Shown: positions 1 to 8,792, counted from the stretch's first letter. The stretch: 64,000 nucleotides of DNA from Pelagibacteraceae bacterium AG-337-G06 (GCA_003282175.1 QBZX01000005.1:1-64000), one strand, 5' to 3'. The notes: generated by a model not told the origin, from the letters alone. Numbers and translations: made by a program.

Positions 1-21
1 TATTATAGATATGATATTTAA

Positions 22-519
22 ATGAAAAATATGAATGCAATGTGGAAAGTAAAGAACTCAAAAGTTCATGGAAGAGGAATTTTTGCAAACCAAGAAATTA
101 AAAAGGGTCAGAAAGTAATAGAATATATAGGTGAAAAAATTACTAAAATGGAAGGTGATAAGAGGTCAAATAGAAGAATAAATAGATATCTTAATTCTAA
201 AACAACAGGTTCTGTTTATATTTTTGAATTGAATAAAAAATATGATATTGATGGATCACCGAAATATAACAAAGCAAGGTACATAAATCATTCATGTAGT
301 CCGAATTGTGAAGTAGAAATTAAAAAAGGTAAAATCTGGATAATATCAATAAAAAAAATTAAGGAAAACGATGAGTTGAGTTATGATTATGGTTATGAGT
401 TTGACAAAGATGATTACAAAGATCATCCTTGTAAGTGTCGCAGTAAAAAATGCATGGGTTATATAATCTCTAAAGATGATTGGCCTAAATATAAGAGGTA
501 TATAAAAAAAAATGAGTGA
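22..519 (+). CDS. SET domain protein (putative protein-lysine methyltransferase)
   Basis: 165 residues forming an almost bare SET domain, the fold that transfers methyl from S-adenosylmethionine to protein lysines. Visible are the N-terminal G-x-G stretch (VHGRGIFA, 15-22), NHSCSPNC at 89-96 and ELSYDYGY at 118-125, the two halves of the cofactor/active-site pseudoknot. A post-SET C-x-C-x4-C follows (C137, C139, C144), which with C96 can bind zinc. The catalytic Tyr is likely Y121 or Y123. Its target cannot be told. The stop overlaps the wzz-like start by 8 bases, so the two are probably co-transcribed. ATGs at 22, 31 and 40 are all possible starts. Confidence 0.85.
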   Translation: MKNMNAMWKVKNSKVHGRGIFANQEIKKGQKVIEYIGEKITKMEGDKRSNRRINRYLNSKTTGSVYIFELNKKYDIDGSPKYNKARYINHSCSPNCEVEIKKGKIWIISIKKIKENDELSYDYGYEFDKDDYKDHPCKCRSKKCMGYIISKDDWPKYKRYIKKNE

Positions 520-1690
520 CGATTTAAAAGTAGATTTTCTTAGTTTAATAAATATTTTACTTAGAAATTTAAAAGTTTTAATTGTTATAACCATAATTTT
601 TACTTTATCTGGAGTACTATTTTCACAATTAAAGAAAACTGAAATGCTAGCGACTTTAGAATTTAATACATTAAGTGAAATAGAATTATATGAATATTCC
701 ATATTAAATAAATTTGAACTACTTGATGAAATAACGCCAGAGAGTCTGTCTCAAAGAACTGTTAGTGCTATAGATAATGAACTTATTTTTAATTCAATTA
801 AAGATTTAGGTATTATCAATGAAAACAGCTTTCCTTCTTTTGATGAATATGAAGACGCAATCTATAGGGAGGTTGGAAAATTATTTGTAGTAAAGCCCAT
901 TATAACAAAAGAAGATAGAATATTATTTCAGCAAACGCTGAACTCAAATTATCGAATAATGTATGAAACTGATTTAGTACAAAATAGTGAAATATTTCAA
1001 TTACTTTTTCAAAACATATTAAATGCAGCTGAAACTAAAGTTCAGAAAAATTATAAAACAAACATTCAAAATATAATTAGAAAAGAAAAAAAGTGGATTA
1101 GTTTCGAAATTCAAGACCTACAAAAGGAGAGAAATATATTGATTGAAAATCATGTATTATCTTTAAATGAACAATTAAGAATATTAATTGAAAACTTAAA
1201 AATTGCTGAGTCTTTAGGTTTTACAGAAGATAAGGTATTGGATAGCCAGATTGAGACAGATTTGTTCAAAGTTAATCCGGTATTAAATGATAGCGATGAA
1301 GAATTCTCTATCACACTCAGCCCACATTACTATTTTGGATCAGTAGCGATCAAAGAGCAAATTGCTAATTTAAAAAGAAATATTGAGATTAGTAAAAATA
1401 AACCAAAAAATATTCGAAATAAAAAGATAAACGAAATCGATATGAAAATTCAGCAAATCCTACAAAATAGAGATATTGAACGCTTTGAAGATTTATATAA
1501 TTTATCACCTTTAGTAGATGAAAGGAATTTTAAAAGCATAAAATATAATTCTCCTTCGATTGAGATAGAAAATATAGGTCTCGGAAAAATCCAAATACTT
1601 TTAATATTTATAATTTCAGGTATCATAACTAGTTTATTAACTATTTTACTTATTGAAATTAGAAGTGAGATAAGAAAAAGATATCACTAA
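512..1690 (+). CDS. Wzz-like polysaccharide chain-length determinant protein
   Basis: 392 residues with the layout of polysaccharide co-polymerases: a membrane segment near residues 22-40, a long periplasmic part with predicted coiled coil (about 190-320) and a second membrane segment near 357-380. Such inner-membrane proteins set the chain length of O-antigen or exopolysaccharide built by the Wzy pathway. There is no cytoplasmic tyrosine-kinase domain. It starts inside the end of the SET gene and is followed 4 bases later by galE, which fits a polysaccharide operon continuing off the left edge. Sequence similarity in this family is weak, so the call rests mainly on architecture and context. 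Confidence 0.7.
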   Translation: MSDDLKVDFLSLINILLRNLKVLIVITIIFTLSGVLFSQLKKTEMLATLEFNTLSEIELYEYSILNKFELLDEITPESLSQRTVSAIDNELIFNSIKDLGIINENSFPSFDEYEDAIYREVGKLFVVKPIITKEDRILFQQTLNSNYRIMYETDLVQNSEIFQLLFQNILNAAETKVQKNYKTNIQNIIRKEKKWISFEIQDLQKERNILIENHVLSLNEQLRILIENLKIAESLGFTEDKVLDSQIETDLFKVNPVLNDSDEEFSITLSPHYYFGSVAIKEQIANLKRNIEISKNKPKNIRNKKINEIDMKIQQILQNRDIERFEDLYNLSPLVDERNFKSIKYNSPSIEIENIGLGKIQILLIFIISGIITSLLTILLIEIRSEIRKRYH

Positions 1691-1694
1691 AGTT

Positions 1695-2696
1695 ATGATA
1701 CTTGTAACAGGTGGGGCAGGTTATATTGGCTCGCATTTTATATTACATCTGATTAGATCTAATATTGAATTCATATTTATAGATAGTTTCATCAATAGCT
1801 CCCCAAAAATTATTCAGAAATTAAAGTTGATCAAAAATTCTCGTATTAATTATTTAAAAGGAGATGTCAGAAATGTAAAATTTCTTAAACAAGTATTTTC
1901 TAATTACAATATTAGTAGCGTTGTTCACTTTGCTGGTTTAAAATCAGTAAAAGAGAGCTTTGAGAAACCAAGTGAATATTTTACAACAAATGTCTCGGGG
2001 ACTATCAACATAATTAAAGCGATGGAGATTGCTAATGTAAAGAAAATAATATTTTCTTCATCTGCGACAGTTTATAATGTTACTCAAACTTTACCGTGGA
2101 AAGAGAGCGGTGAATTAGATTTTTCAGGTAGCCCTTATGCTCAAACTAAAATAATGAGTGAAAAAATCTTAGAGCAGGCAGCTCTAGCAAATCCTGGATG
2201 GAGTGTAGGAATATTGAGGTATTTTAACCCCATTGGCTCAGATAAACTTGGGTTGATCGGCGAGAATATTATTAAAGAAAGTACTAATTTAATCCCTTCT
2301 TTAGTTAATGTGTTGCTTGGAAGAAAAAAATATCTTGATGTTTATGGTGCTGATTTTAAAACTGCAGATGGATCAGGAATAAGAGATTATATTCACATAG
2401 ATGATCTTATTAATGGCCACATCAAAGCACATAGCTACATCAATAGACACCCGGGTTATAATATTTGGAATTTAGGAACTGGGAAAGGATATAGTGTTTT
2501 TGAAGTAATTAAAGAATTTGAGACTGCTGCTAATTGTAAGATACCAATTAAAATAAGAAAAAGAAGAAAAGGCGATTTAGCCAAGTTTTGGGCAGATGTA
2601 AAGAAGGCTAGGGACGAATTAGACTTTATTGCCAAAAAAGAATTGAATGAAATGATCAAAGATGTCATTAATTTTACTAATAATATATCTAAATAA
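1695..2696 (+). CDS. galE: UDP-glucose 4-epimerase
   Basis: 333 residues, usual length for GalE, which interconverts UDP-glucose and UDP-galactose using tightly bound NAD. The N-terminal Rossmann motif GGAGYIGSH (6-14) and the short-chain dehydrogenase catalytic set are visible: Ser in SSSATVY (about 121-127) and Y148-x3-K152. The C-terminal half carries RYFNPIGSD and IRDYIHIDDL, both typical of GalE rather than of dehydratases. It probably supplies sugar nucleotides to the polysaccharide cluster begun by the wzz-like gene. It converges on trhO with 8 bases between the stops. Confidence 0.9.
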   Translation: MILVTGGAGYIGSHFILHLIRSNIEFIFIDSFINSSPKIIQKLKLIKNSRINYLKGDVRNVKFLKQVFSNYNISSVVHFAGLKSVKESFEKPSEYFTTNVSGTINIIKAMEIANVKKIIFSSSATVYNVTQTLPWKESGELDFSGSPYAQTKIMSEKILEQAALANPGWSVGILRYFNPIGSDKLGLIGENIIKESTNLIPSLVNVLLGRKKYLDVYGADFKTADGSGIRDYIHIDDLINGHIKAHSYINRHPGYNIWNLGTGKGYSVFEVIKEFETAANCKIPIKIRKRRKGDLAKFWADVKKARDELDFIAKKELNEMIKDVINFTNNISK

Positions 2697-2704
2697 TTTT
2701 TCTT

Positions 2705-3637
2705 TTAAAAATTATCGCTGGTAATCTTTTTAAATGGGTGTGTAATGTTTTTATTTTCTGCTGCATAAATTTGTTGCTGTCTATTCATTGACCTTTTTTT
2801 TTGCTCTTCAGTCCTTTTATTGTAACAATACTTACATGAAACTCCTTTAATATATGTTTTTGATTTTGTTTCATTAGCTGAAATAGGACTCCTACAACCG
2901 TGACACTGAAGATATTTACCTGGTTTTAAATTACTGTCTACAGATACACGATTGTCAAATACGAAACACTCGCCATTCCATTTTGATTTAAGCTTATTAT
3001 TTTTAATGAAATCTAAATAATTGAGTACTCCCCCTTCTAGCTGATATATATTTTTATATCCCTTTATAGATAGATACTTTGAAGCCTTTTCACATCTGAT
3101 ACCTCCAGTGCAATAAATGCCAATTTTATGATTTTTATTAAGATTCATTTCCTCAATTTTTTTTGGAAAATCCCTAAATGAATTAGTTTTTGGATCCAAG
3201 GCATTTTTAAATTTTCCTATTTTAATTTCATAAATATTCCTAAGATCTATTAATGCTAATTCTTCCTGTTCGAGAAAACTATTCCATTCAGATGGATTTA
3301 TATAATTAATACTTTTTCTATCTGGCAGTATTTCTCCCTTACCCAAAGATACTATTTCTTTTTTTAACCTGACTTTAAGTCTATTAAATGGAAGAAAGCT
3401 AACTTCATTTATTTTTAAGGAAACTTTTCGAATATTAAGTGTATTTTTTATAAATCTTAATAACTTATCTAAGTCTTTTTTTTGACCCGAGATTGATCCA
3501 TTTATGCCTTCGTTTGCTAAAAGTATTGTACCTCGTAATTTTTTACCTTTTATGAAATTTTCTATTTTAATTTTTATTTCTTTCTTATTCCGAACATTTA
3601 CAAAACGATAATAGCTATAAATTAAAAAATTATTCAT
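2705..3637 (-). CDS. trhO: tRNA uridine(34) hydroxylase TrhO (YceA family, rhodanese domain)
   Basis: 310 residues. TrhO enzymes hydroxylate U34 of certain tRNAs to 5-hydroxyuridine, the first step toward cmo5U/mo5U wobble bases. The N-terminal domain contains GTILLANEGINGSISG (36-51). The rhodanese domain has its catalytic loop at YCTGGIRCEKAS with Cys176. A C-terminal C-x2-C ... C-x2-C cluster (about 242-272) matches the family's zinc-like tail. The next gene upstream on this strand overlaps its start by 8 bases, so trhO is the last gene of a three-gene minus-strand unit with the acyltransferase and alkA-like genes. Confidence 0.9.
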   Translation of the reverse strand: MNNFLIYSYYRFVNVRNKKEIKIKIENFIKGKKLRGTILLANEGINGSISGQKKDLDKLLRFIKNTLNIRKVSLKINEVSFLPFNRLKVRLKKEIVSLGKGEILPDRKSINYINPSEWNSFLEQEELALIDLRNIYEIKIGKFKNALDPKTNSFRDFPKKIEEMNLNKNHKIGIYCTGGIRCEKASKYLSIKGYKNIYQLEGGVLNYLDFIKNNKLKSKWNGECFVFDNRVSVDSNLKPGKYLQCHGCRSPISANETKSKTYIKGVSCKYCYNKRTEEQKKRSMNRQQQIYAAENKNITHPFKKITSDNF

Positions 3638-4460
3638 TGAATGAATCCCTTAAACTATAAGTCTTTTCTTTTAAGTATTTCGTGAGTTCTAATCGATCTT
3701 GAATATCACTTATTTCACTATATTTAATTATTTTTCCAGAATTAATTTTAATTGTCTTGCCAATCATTTTTCTTGTTTCATGTATATAGGAAGAATATTT
3801 TAGTGTCTGATTTTTAAGTTTTGTGGCAAAAAGGTGAAAAAGAAAACCATTTTTGCCATCAAAAAATATTGGTAAAACATTTGTTTTTGTCTGTTGAATT
3901 AATTTTGCTGGAAATAATTTCCAATCATCGTCCAAAGCAGTCGAACTGAGATTACTGGCCGTTGATACACCCCCTGAGGGAAAGATGATTATGACCCCAT
4001 TATTACTTAATTGCTCTTTTGCCTTAATTGCAGTTTTAATATTTAAAAGTTTTGATGTTCTTGTCTGCTTGCTAAAATCTACTGGCAGTATGAATTCTTC
4101 AAGCTGGGGTAAAAATTGAAGTGTCTCGTGTGTCATTATCTTGAAATCACTTCTAACTTTAGACACTAATGAACAAAGAATTAGGCCGTCAATAATTCCA
4201 AATGGGTGATTTGAGATTATCATTAAAGATCCTTTTTTTGGAACAATCACTTTGTTTTTTGATTTATTTATTACTTTTATTTGCATTTCATCAAGTATAT
4301 CTCCCCAAAAAGCATCAGGTTTGTTAGGGTTTAGAGAATAATCTTTATATAATTTTTCTAATTTTTTTTTACCTGTAAGAGTTTCGATAGTTTTAATGAC
4401 TAGACGCTGCGCAAAATTATGCTCTGACTTTGAGGCATATGAAAAATCAATTTTATCCAT
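3630..4460 (-). CDS. Lysophospholipid acyltransferase family protein (hemolysin/OlsA-like)
   Basis: 276 residues of the PlsC-like acyltransferase fold. The catalytic His is in SNHPFGIIDG (83-92). The H-x5-D spacing (H85, D91), rather than H-x4-D, is the variant seen in the lyso-ornithine-lipid/hemolysin-like branch. A second conserved block, FPSGGVS, takes the place of the usual EGTR motif. These enzymes add an acyl chain to a lysolipid at the inner membrane. The substrate is not decidable here; ornithine-lipid synthesis is an inference and no OlsB partner is adjacent. It sits one base from the alkA-like gene upstream. Confidence 0.75.
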   Translation of the reverse strand: MDKIDFSYASKSEHNFAQRLVIKTIETLTGKKKLEKLYKDYSLNPNKPDAFWGDILDEMQIKVINKSKNKVIVPKKGSLMIISNHPFGIIDGLILCSLVSKVRSDFKIMTHETLQFLPQLEEFILPVDFSKQTRTSKLLNIKTAIKAKEQLSNNGVIIIFPSGGVSTASNLSSTALDDDWKLFPAKLIQQTKTNVLPIFFDGKNGFLFHLFATKLKNQTLKYSSYIHETRKMIGKTIKINSGKIIKYSEISDIQDRLELTKYLKEKTYSLRDSFNE

Positions 4461-4461
4461 A

Positions 4462-5082
4462 CTAATACTCTACTGGTATTGGGTCCAAACTCCTCCAAAA
4501 GTACCACGTTGCTACCGATCTCCATGGTTGCCATTTTTTGGATATCTTCAAGGCATGATCTTTTGTAATGGGGTATTTAAGTTTATAGCAATTGCAAATA
4601 CCTTTTATTAATCCTAGATCATCAACGGGGAAAATATCTGGCCTGCATAAATTAAAAATTAAAAACATTTCAGCTGTCCACCTTCCAATACCTTTTATCT
4701 GGACCAATTCATTTATTATATCTTCATTTTCTAAAGTTACCCACTTTCTTGGGTGAATCTTTTTTTCTAAAAATGCATTAGATAGTGATTTTAAATATGT
4801 AATCTTTTGTTTTGACAATCCACATGATTTGAGAGACATGTAGTGCATTTCTCTTACCTTATGAGGTTTAATTGATACAACTTTTTTTTCAAATCGATTC
4901 CATACAGCTTGAGCAGCAGTTACTGAGATTTGTTGACCAACTATAGATCTGGCAAGAGTATAAAATGGATTAGATCTCGTATAAAGAAAGTCATCCGGAT
5001 AATTCTTTATAATGTTACCTAATATCTTATCTTTCTTAATAAGATCTTTCTTTGCAGTATCCCAAAAATCAGGTTTTTTCAT
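4462..5082 (-). CDS. DNA-3-methyladenine glycosylase II (AlkA/Mag-like)
   Basis: 206 residues of the HhH-GPD base-excision glycosylase superfamily. The helix-hairpin-helix is at LVQIKGIGRW (126-135), followed by TAEMFLIF and the catalytic aspartate in FPVDDLGL (D155). It lacks the N-terminal domain of E. coli AlkA (282 residues) and resembles the shorter Mag1/AlkA2 type that removes alkylated purines from DNA. The gene is first of the minus-strand unit alkA-acyltransferase-trhO and is divergent from the SCP2 gene, with an 85-base region between the starts. Confidence 0.85.
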   Translation of the reverse strand: MKKPDFWDTAKKDLIKKDKILGNIIKNYPDDFLYTRSNPFYTLARSIVGQQISVTAAQAVWNRFEKKVVSIKPHKVREMHYMSLKSCGLSKQKITYLKSLSNAFLEKKIHPRKWVTLENEDIINELVQIKGIGRWTAEMFLIFNLCRPDIFPVDDLGLIKGICNCYKLKYPITKDHALKISKKWQPWRSVATWYFWRSLDPIPVEY

Positions 5083-5107
5083 AGTTTGCTTTCTAAAAAA
5101 ATACGTA

Positions 5108-5136
5108 TTGACATATATAAGGTAAATTGATTTATT
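5108..5136 (+). promoter_or_regulatory. Candidate sigma-70-type promoter for the SCP2 gene
   Basis: A perfect -35 box TTGACA (5108-5113) is followed after 17 bases by TTTATT (5131-5136), 4 of 6 matches to the -10 consensus. It lies in the intergenic region between divergent genes, about 30 bases before the SCP2 start, which has a GGAG ribosome site at 5157-5160. Confidence 0.5.
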
Positions 5137-5167
5137 GTCATTCTAAATTAATTTATGGAGTATATAT

Positions 5168-5482
5168 ATGGCTGACGTAGCAAGTTTATTGGCTGAATTT
5201 CAAAAAGGAATAGAGGGTAAAGATACAGGCCTTGGAGCAACTGTTAAATTTGATTTTGAAGGTGCTGGATGCATTTTTTTAGATGGAAAATCTAATCCTA
5301 ATACTGTTTCTGATCAAGATCAGGAAGCAGACTGTACGCTTTCAATGTCAATGGAAACATTTGAGCAAATGAGATCAGGTGAAGTTGATGGAACTTCTGC
5401 TTTTATGCAGGGTAAATTAAAAGTATCTGGGGATATGTCTATTGCAATGAAGTTACAATCTGTAATGGATGCTCTCGCTTAA
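5168..5482 (+). CDS. SCP2 sterol-binding domain protein
   Basis: 104 residues, a single SCP2 (sterol carrier protein 2-like) domain, which forms a hydrophobic pocket for lipids or acyl-CoA. The typical run is present: a hydrophobic strand ending GCIFLDG, then D-x-x-A-DCTLSMSMETFEQMRSGEVDG, and GKLKVSGDMSIAMKLQ near the end. There is no signal peptide, so it is cytosolic. Start supported by GGAG 7 bases upstream. The ligand is unknown. It is a single-gene unit with its own candidate promoter and a strong terminator. Confidence 0.85.
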   Translation: MADVASLLAEFQKGIEGKDTGLGATVKFDFEGAGCIFLDGKSNPNTVSDQDQEADCTLSMSMETFEQMRSGEVDGTSAFMQGKLKVSGDMSIAMKLQSVMDALA

Positions 5483-5505
5483 AAGATTTAAAATAGAATT
5501 AAATT

Positions 5506-5540
5506 AAAACCCAGTTATTTATAACTGGGTTTTTTTTTAT
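5506..5540. terminator. Bidirectional rho-independent terminator
   Basis: Perfect 9-base-pair stem CCCAGTTAT (5510-5518) with ATAACTGGG (5521-5529), extended by A4/T4 pairs and followed by a run of T on the plus strand; the flanking A run gives a T tail on the minus strand too. It lies between convergent SCP2 and hisN-like genes and overlaps the hisN-like stop codon at 5515. Confidence 0.9.
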
Positions 5541-6318
5541 TTAATTTTGTTTTAGTTTTTTGAAATAGCTTTTTGTTTGCTGCTGCAAGAATTCTTCCTC
5601 CATTAAATATATTATCTCCTTCCCAAGTTTTTAATATACCACCAGCATTTTTGATTATTGGCTCTAATGCTCTGATATCCCATGGTTTAAGTCCACTTTC
5701 TAATATGATATCAACATGACCATCAGCTAATAAACAATAACTGTAACAATCACCGCCAAGTCTCACTGTTTTTACATTTTTAACCACTTCCTCAAAAATT
5801 TTTTGATCATTTTTGTTAGCAAAAACGTACGGAGAAGTTGTATTTAAAATACTCTCTTCAAGTTTAACAGTATTTCTTGATTTAAGTTTACTTTTCTTAC
5901 CTTTGATTATTTTATAAGATATATTTGAATGTCCAATATATCGTTCATTTAACACAGGTATATCTGCTATCCCAAGAATAATTTTTTTGTTTTTGGACAA
6001 TGAAATAAGTGTGCCCCATACAGGAAACCCTTGAATAAATGACTTCGTACCGTCAATTGGATCAATGCACCATTCATAATCACTTTTTTTCTGTATACTT
6101 GCTTCCTCGCCCAGAACTGAATGTTTTGGGTAATTAATTGATATTATCTCGTTAATTTTTTTTTGAATACTGACATCAGCTATTGTAACTGGATCGAAAT
6201 TCTTTAATTGTTTTGAATGGATGTTTAATTTCTTTTTAAAATACTTTAATGATATCTTTCTAGACTCATTAGCAATGTAATTTCCAATTTTCACAAAATT
6301 TTCTATATCTGTTTTCAT
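5515..6318 (-). CDS. hisN: Histidinol-phosphatase, inositol-monophosphatase family (HisN-like)
   Basis: 267 residues of the Mg-dependent inositol monophosphatase superfamily. Metal-binding motifs are GEE (70-72), DPIDGT (86-91) and PWDIRALEPI near 217-226. The stretch after DPIDGT (KSFIQGFPVWGTLISL) is the pattern seen in HisN-type histidinol phosphatases, which dephosphorylate histidinol-phosphate in histidine synthesis. The SuhB-type paralogue at 17479-18261 has SNFVFSIPHFAISIA there instead. No other his genes are nearby, so the substrate is inferred from motif only. Confidence 0.75.
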   Translation of the reverse strand: MKTDIENFVKIGNYIANESRKISLKYFKKKLNIHSKQLKNFDPVTIADVSIQKKINEIISINYPKHSVLGEEASIQKKSDYEWCIDPIDGTKSFIQGFPVWGTLISLSKNKKIILGIADIPVLNERYIGHSNISYKIIKGKKSKLKSRNTVKLEESILNTTSPYVFANKNDQKIFEEVVKNVKTVRLGGDCYSYCLLADGHVDIILESGLKPWDIRALEPIIKNAGGILKTWEGDNIFNGGRILAAANKKLFQKTKTKLNKKKPSYK

Positions 6319-6371
6319 ATATATTAATAATTAGTGTTGATTTGAATTAACGAACTTCTATCATAACTATA

Positions 6372-7649
6372 ATGATAAAAAAAATAATTATTATCTTAAT
6401 AACTTTAACCTTGACATCTGGACATGCAGATACAATTTTTACGCTTGAAAATATTGGGGAAAGGGAACCAATTATGAGTCCTTTGCCTGAATTTGATCCT
6501 GAGATTGATTCATATCCGGATCCATTTTCTTTAGATCAAATACTATTTTCGATAAATTTAGATAATTATAATGAATACAAGAATAGTATTCTAACTCCTG
6601 GTCAAATTAAAATGTTTGAAACATACCCTGATACATTCAAAATGAATGTTTATCCATCACGAAGAAGTTGTGCTGTACCACCTGAGGTTTTAGAATTAAC
6701 AGATAAAAATGCATTGTTGATAGATGATGGTGAAGGAATTGAAGGTGTAGTAGGTAGTATTCCATTTCCAAATCCAACTGAAGCCCTACATCACGTTTGG
6801 AATCATATTTTAAGATACAGAGGTGTTGATATATATGGTGCATCGCCATTCTATATAATTAACCCTGATGGAACACAAACTTATGGAGCTGGTGAGGCCA
6901 TAGCTAAAAATTTTTGGAATCCATATGTAAGAAATGAAGAGGCAGGATTGCAAGGAATGCTGATGACAAAAGTCACACATCCACCAAGGTTGGCAGATGC
7001 TTCAACTTTAGTAATTGAGTCTCTTAATGCTTTTAAAAGTCCTCGTAAAGCATGGGTTTATAACCCAGGAACAAGACGAGTGCGCAGAGCTCCTGATATT
7101 AGTTATGACTATATGCCAAGTGCTGCTCAGGGACTGACAACTGTAGATCAGTTTGATGGATTTAACGGAGCAAAAGATAGATATAGTTGGGCATACCTTG
7201 GTGAGCAATTAAGACTTATGCCATATAATGCATACAAGTTTCATGAAACTAAAATTGAAGATATATTAACTCCTTATCATGTAAATCAGGATTTATTAAG
7301 ATATGAGCTAGTAAAAGTAAACGTTATTGAAGCAAAGCTTAAAGATGATAAACGTCATATCATTCCAAAAAGAGTAATGTACTTTGATCATGATAGTCAT
7401 AATATGCTATCTGAAGAAACATTTGATGATATGGGTATTATAATGGCGTATCGAGAATTCCCAATTATTAATTTTTATGATCAGCCAATGTGCCTATCAA
7501 TACATTCCGCGACTTATGACTTTGCCACCAGGCGCTATCAATTACAAAGTGTTAGATCGACTGATATACCTAAAGTGCAATGGAAATTAGATAAGCCTCA
7601 TGATGAAAAAATATTTACACCTGAAGGTTTAAAAAGATTTGCCCGATAA
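6372..7649 (+). CDS. DUF1329 family outer-membrane-associated protein
   Basis: 425 residues with an N-terminal signal peptide (about 1-19, ending SGHADT). The body matches DUF1329, a family with a LolA/LolB-like fold. Matching landmarks are G-x-IPFPNP-x-EALHHVWNHILRYRG, PDISYDY with a following D-x-FDGFNGAKDRYSW, PYNAYKF, and a C-terminal region of paired aromatic and acidic residues. Members are exported and often co-occur with DUF1302 proteins and RND exporters in hydrophobic-compound metabolism; neither partner is present here. A role in lipid transfer to the outer membrane is inference. Confidence 0.75.
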   Translation: MIKKIIIILITLTLTSGHADTIFTLENIGEREPIMSPLPEFDPEIDSYPDPFSLDQILFSINLDNYNEYKNSILTPGQIKMFETYPDTFKMNVYPSRRSCAVPPEVLELTDKNALLIDDGEGIEGVVGSIPFPNPTEALHHVWNHILRYRGVDIYGASPFYIINPDGTQTYGAGEAIAKNFWNPYVRNEEAGLQGMLMTKVTHPPRLADASTLVIESLNAFKSPRKAWVYNPGTRRVRRAPDISYDYMPSAAQGLTTVDQFDGFNGAKDRYSWAYLGEQLRLMPYNAYKFHETKIEDILTPYHVNQDLLRYELVKVNVIEAKLKDDKRHIIPKRVMYFDHDSHNMLSEETFDDMGIIMAYREFPIINFYDQPMCLSIHSATYDFATRRYQLQSVRSTDIPKVQWKLDKPHDEKIFTPEGLKRFAR

Positions 7650-7695
7650 GTATGGATAGCCAATAAATAATGATATATATAGCATTATTATCAAA

Positions 7696-7770
7696 GGGCA
7701 CGTAGCTCAGTGGTAGAGCATCACGTTGACATCGTGGGGGTTGTTGGTTCGATCCCAACCGTGCCCACCA
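7696..7770 (+). tRNA. tRNA-Val (anticodon GAC)
   Basis: 75 bases including encoded CCA. Acceptor arms GGGCACG and CGTGCCC pair fully, the D arm is GCTC-AGTGGTA-GAGC, the anticodon stem TCACG/CGTGG holds loop TTGACAT with anticodon GAC, and the T arm is GTTGG-TTCGATC-CCAAC. GAC reads valine codons GTC and GTT. Confidence 0.97.
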
Positions 7771-7823
7771 GAGAAATAATATGTTGTTTTTTTTAACTTT
7801 TTATATAAAAGATCGCAATAGAT

Positions 7824-7958
7824 ATGAAAAAACCAAATAAAATTAGAGAAGCACGATTAAATAAAAAACGTTCTAAAAAGAATAACATTCGTAAAGAAAA
7901 GGTCAGGCTTAAAAAAATTGATGAAGCTAATGCACCTCAGGTTGAGCAGCAATCATGA
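7824..7958 (+). CDS. Small Lys/Arg-rich protein of unknown function upstream of rpmJ
   Basis: 44 residues, starting [20 protein letters not shown] and ending [11 protein letters not shown]. Its first 32 residues are about half lysine or arginine, so it is strongly basic, with a short neutral-acidic tail. No membrane segment or signal. Its stop overlaps the rpmJ start by four bases (ATGA), implying translational coupling and co-transcription. I do not recognise the family; basic composition and coupling to a ribosomal protein gene suggest an RNA-, ribosome- or DNA-binding role, which is inference. It could also be a leader peptide for rpmJ. Confidence 0.6.
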   Translation: MKKPNKIREARLNKKRSKKNNIRKEKVRLKKIDEANAPQVEQQS

Positions 7959-8080
7959 AAGTAAGAAGCTCACTTAAAAATCTTAAAACGAGAGATCGCA
8001 ATAATAAGCTTATAAAACGTAAAGGCCGTCTTTACGTAATTAATAAGAAAAATCCAAGAATGAAAGCTCGCCAGGGTTAA
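7955..8080 (+). CDS. rpmJ: 50S ribosomal protein L36 (zinc-free type)
   Basis: 41 residues reading [20 protein letters not shown] then [21 protein letters not shown]. This is the YkgO-like form of L36 lacking the C-x2-C...C-x5-H zinc ligands, the usual form in alphaproteobacteria. L36 binds 23S rRNA in the large subunit. The start overlaps the preceding small basic ORF by four bases. The formylglutamate amidohydrolase-like gene begins 8 bases after its stop. Confidence 0.93.
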   Translation: MKVRSSLKNLKTRDRNNKLIKRKGRLYVINKKNPRMKARQG

Positions 8081-8087
8081 ATAATTT

Positions 8088-8792
8088 TTGGTAAGATTCA
8101 AAGAAAATCAAATTCTAATAATTGTCGATCACGCATCTAACTTTATCCCAAAAGAAAATAATAAATTAGGGCTACCAAATTTTTTTTTAAAACAGCATAT
8201 TGCATTCGATATTGGTATTAAAGAATTAAGTTTGGATTTAGCAAATCGGTTAAAGTGTAAAATTATTCAAGGCAAATATTCGAGGCTGCTTATTGATTTA
8301 AATAGAGATTTAGATGACCCAACTGTAATTCCAGAAATAGTAGATAATAAAATAATCCATGGAAACATTGGACTTAGTAAAAGTGAGATAAGATTAAGAG
8401 TTAAAAAAATATATAATAAATATCATAATGAAATAGATCGAATTGTAAGAAACAAAAAGGTAAAAATTATTTTATCTCTACATTCGTTTAATCCAATATT
8501 TAAGAATAAAAAAAGAGTATTAGAATTTGGCATTCTTTCAAATGAAGATAAGAGTCTAAGTAGTATAATAATTCATCAACTCAGATTGCAAAAACTAAAA
8601 GTTGGTGACAATAAGCCCTATAAAGGGAATTTGATTGGAGACAGTATGTATAGGCATGGTCTGAAAAATAACATTCCACATGCGCTAATAGAAGTTAGAA
8701 ATGATTTACTTTCAAATGCAAGTAAGATAAAAAGAATTTCAAGGCTATTACACAAAACAATATCTAAATCGTTAGAAATACTTGCTTTATGA
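8088..8792 (+). CDS. N-formylglutamate amidohydrolase family protein
   Basis: 234 residues. Family landmarks are an N-terminal VDHASNFIP followed by LGLP, then AFDIGIKELSLDLA, RLLIDLNRDLDDP, SLHSFNP and HALIEVRNDLL near the C terminus; the Asp, His and Glu in these are the expected metal ligands. Classical members hydrolyse N-formylglutamate at the end of histidine degradation, but no hut genes are here and many family members act on other N-acyl amino acids. No ATG or GTG is available; the ORF opens with TTG at 8088, which places the first motif at the right distance from the N terminus. Confidence 0.75.
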   Translation: MVRFKENQILIIVDHASNFIPKENNKLGLPNFFLKQHIAFDIGIKELSLDLANRLKCKIIQGKYSRLLIDLNRDLDDPTVIPEIVDNKIIHGNIGLSKSEIRLRVKKIYNKYHNEIDRIVRNKKVKIILSLHSFNPIFKNKKRVLEFGILSNEDKSLSSIIIHQLRLQKLKVGDNKPYKGNLIGDSMYRHGLKNNIPHALIEVRNDLLSNASKIKRISRLLHKTISKSLEILAL

